64,000 bases of DNA, taken from Apodemus sylvaticus (lineage: Eukaryota > Chordata > Mammalia > Rodentia > Muridae). The DNA lies in the NCBI RefSeq assembly GCF_947179515.1, contig NC_067485.1:74005646-74069645 (forward strand). The letters are read 5' to 3'. The stretch's first letter is position 1. Every line of letters starts with the position of its first letter. The notes under the pieces were generated by a model. The model saw only the letters and a list, made by a program, of their open reading frames with translations. It ran no database searches and was not told where the DNA came from. Of this stretch, positions 62,441 through 64,000 are shown piece by piece. The position numbers and the translations under genes are program-made.

Positions 62441-63959
62441 AAGACAAGACAAAGAAACTTTAATTTTATGAGGTCCCATTTGTCAATTCTTGATCTTAGA
62501 GCATACACTATTGGTGTTCTGTTCAGGAACTTTCCCCCTGTACCGATGTCCTCAAGGGTCTTCCATAGTTTCTTTTCTATTAGCTTCAGAGTGTCTGGCT
62601 TTATGTGGAGGTCCTTGATCCATTTGGAGTTGAGCTTAATACAAGGAGATAAGGATGGATCAATTCTCATTCTTCTGCATGCTGACCTCCAGTTGAACCA
62701 GCACCATTTGTTGAAAAGGCTATCTTTTTTCCACTGGATGTTTTCAGCTCCTTTGTCGAGAATCAAGTGGGCATAGGTGTGTGGGTTCATTTCTGGATCT
62801 TCAATCCTATTCCACTGATCAGCCTGCCTGTCACTGTACCAATACCATGCAGTTTTTAACACTATTGCTGTGTAGTATTGCTTGAGGTCAGGGATACTGA
62901 TTCCCCCAGAATTTCTTTTGTTGTTGAGGATAGTTTTAGCTATCCTGGGTTTTTTGTTATTCCAGATTTTCACCAACCCTACATCAGATAGAGGGCTAAT
63001 ATCCAATATATACAAGGAACTCAAGAAGTTAGACCCCAGAAAGCCAAATAACCGTATTAAAAAATGGGGTACAGAGCTAAACAAAGAATTTTCACCTGAA
63101 GAACTTCAGATGGCTGAGAAGCATCTTAAAAAATGCTCAACTTCATTAGCCATTAGGGAAATGCAAATCAAAACAACCCTGAGATTTTACCTTACACCAG
63201 TCAGAATGGCTAAGATTAAAAACTCAGGAGAAAGCAGGTGTTGGTGAGGATGCGGAGAAAGAGGAACACTCTTCCACTGCTGGTGGGGTTGCAAATTGGT
63301 ACAACCACTCTGGAAATAAGTCTGGCAGTTTCTCAGAAAACTGGGCACGTCACTTCTGGAAGATCCTGCAATACCACTCCTGGGCATATACCCAGACTAT
63401 TCCCCAGCAGGTAATAAGGATACGTGCTCCACTATGTTCTTAGTAGCCAGAACCTGGAAAGAACCCAGGTATCCCTCAACGGAAGAATGGATGCAAAAAA
63501 TGTGGTGTATATATACAATGGAATACTATTCAGCCATTAGAAACAATGAATTTATGAAATTCTTAGACAAATGGATAGAGTTGGAGAATATCATACTAAG
63601 TGAGGTAACCCGGTCTCAAAAGATTAGTCATAGTATGCACTCACTAATAAGTGGATATTTGCCTAGAAAATTGGAATACCCAAAACATAATCCACACATC
63701 AAATGATGTCCTAAAAGAACACAGGAGGGGCCTGGTTCTGGAAAGACTCAGTGTAGCAGTATAGGGCAAAACCAGAACAGGGAAGTGTGAAGGGGGGGAT
63801 GGGAGAACAGGGGGAGGGAAGAAGGCTTATGGGACTTTCAGGGAGTAGGGTGCCAGAAAAGGGGAAATCATTTGAAATGTAAATAAAAAATATATCGAAT
63901 AAAAAAAGAAAAGAAAAATTATTCTAATAGTCAAAAAAAAAAAAAAAGACAAGACAAAG
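62441..63959 (+). mobile_element. L1 insertion, 5'-inverted, with 14-bp target duplication
   Basis: AAGACAAGACAAAG flanks the insertion exactly at 62441-62454 and 63946-63959. The first piece (62455-62968) is ORF2 in minus orientation. From about 62969 the element runs on the plus strand through the ORF2 end and 3'UTR to AAATGTAAATAAAAAATATATCG at 63878-63898, then A-rich, a short non-A stretch (ATTATTCTAATAGTC) and a second A run of 15. The 3' end resembles mouse L1Md_F-type elements. Both pieces carry stops, so it is inactive. Confidence 0.95.
62455..62968 (-). mobile_element. Inverted 5' piece of the L1 (ORF2 C-terminal region)
   Basis: Read on the minus strand it encodes NNKKPRIAKTIL, GISIPDLKQYYTAIV, HTYAHLILDKGAENIQWKKD, FNKWCWFNW and LNSKWIKDLHIKPDTLKLIE, the ORF2 segment between the RT and C-terminal domains. 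The frame extends past the inversion point as a chimera of 218 codons and is not functional. Confidence 0.93.
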
Positions 63960-64000
63960 CAGACAGACTTCCTATTCTCAAGGTTGCTGTACCATTATTA

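Overview
The window is non-coding nuclear DNA from a murine rodent, most likely mouse or a close relative. This rests on repeats recognised by eye: B1, B2/B3 and B4 SINEs, MTD/MTE-like MaLR LTRs, URR1-like hAT elements, L1 copies whose 3' end resembles mouse L1Md_F-type tails, many long (TG)n, (TC)n and (TTCC)n microsatellites, and no young rat-type ID element. I see no intact protein-coding gene, no exon of a recognisable gene and no CpG island. The open frames here lie in microsatellites, in L1 debris or in sequence I cannot match to a family. Family names are from memory, not from a masking run, so edges are accurate to roughly 10-30 bases unless target-site duplications (TSDs) are quoted.

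Layout. 1-20 kb: mostly unique AT-rich sequence with scattered SINEs, MIR remnants, a L1 3'UTR piece (7.5 kb), a 24-G run (7.35 kb) and a nested B4 > URR1 > LTR-like stack at 3.1-4.0 kb. 20-28 kb: a B4 broken by a B1 and an MTD LTR, an Rpl23a processed pseudogene (21.2 kb, +), a Ccnb1ip1/HEI10 processed pseudogene (25.4-26.8 kb, -), and beside it a composite L1 insertion that appears to carry a 3'-transduced flank. 30-35 kb: a rodent repeat split by a 5'-inverted L1 with a second 3' transduction, then an ancient mammal-wide L1M tail. 35-48 kb: SINEs, a 236-bp hexamer microsatellite, an MTD LTR inside a SINE with perfect 5-bp TSDs, a three-deep LTR stack at 43.2-44.6 kb, and an LTR-like insertion with a 5-bp TSD at 47.8 kb. 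48-60 kb: an inverted repeat with pyrimidine-rich arms, minisatellites, several B4 copies, polypyrimidine tracts and unique sequence with two striking palindrome or homeobox-site clusters. 60-64 kb: an MTD LTR, the best-preserved B2 of the window, a fresh 103-bp tandem duplication and a third L1, again 5'-inverted, with 14-bp TSDs.

Nothing here acts as a gene system. The main content is a layered record of retrotransposition: two host-gene retrocopies made by L1 machinery, three L1 insertions with readable mechanisms (twin priming, 3' transduction), and several nested insertions that give relative ages. The unique stretches may hold conserved enhancers, which only cross-species alignment can show.
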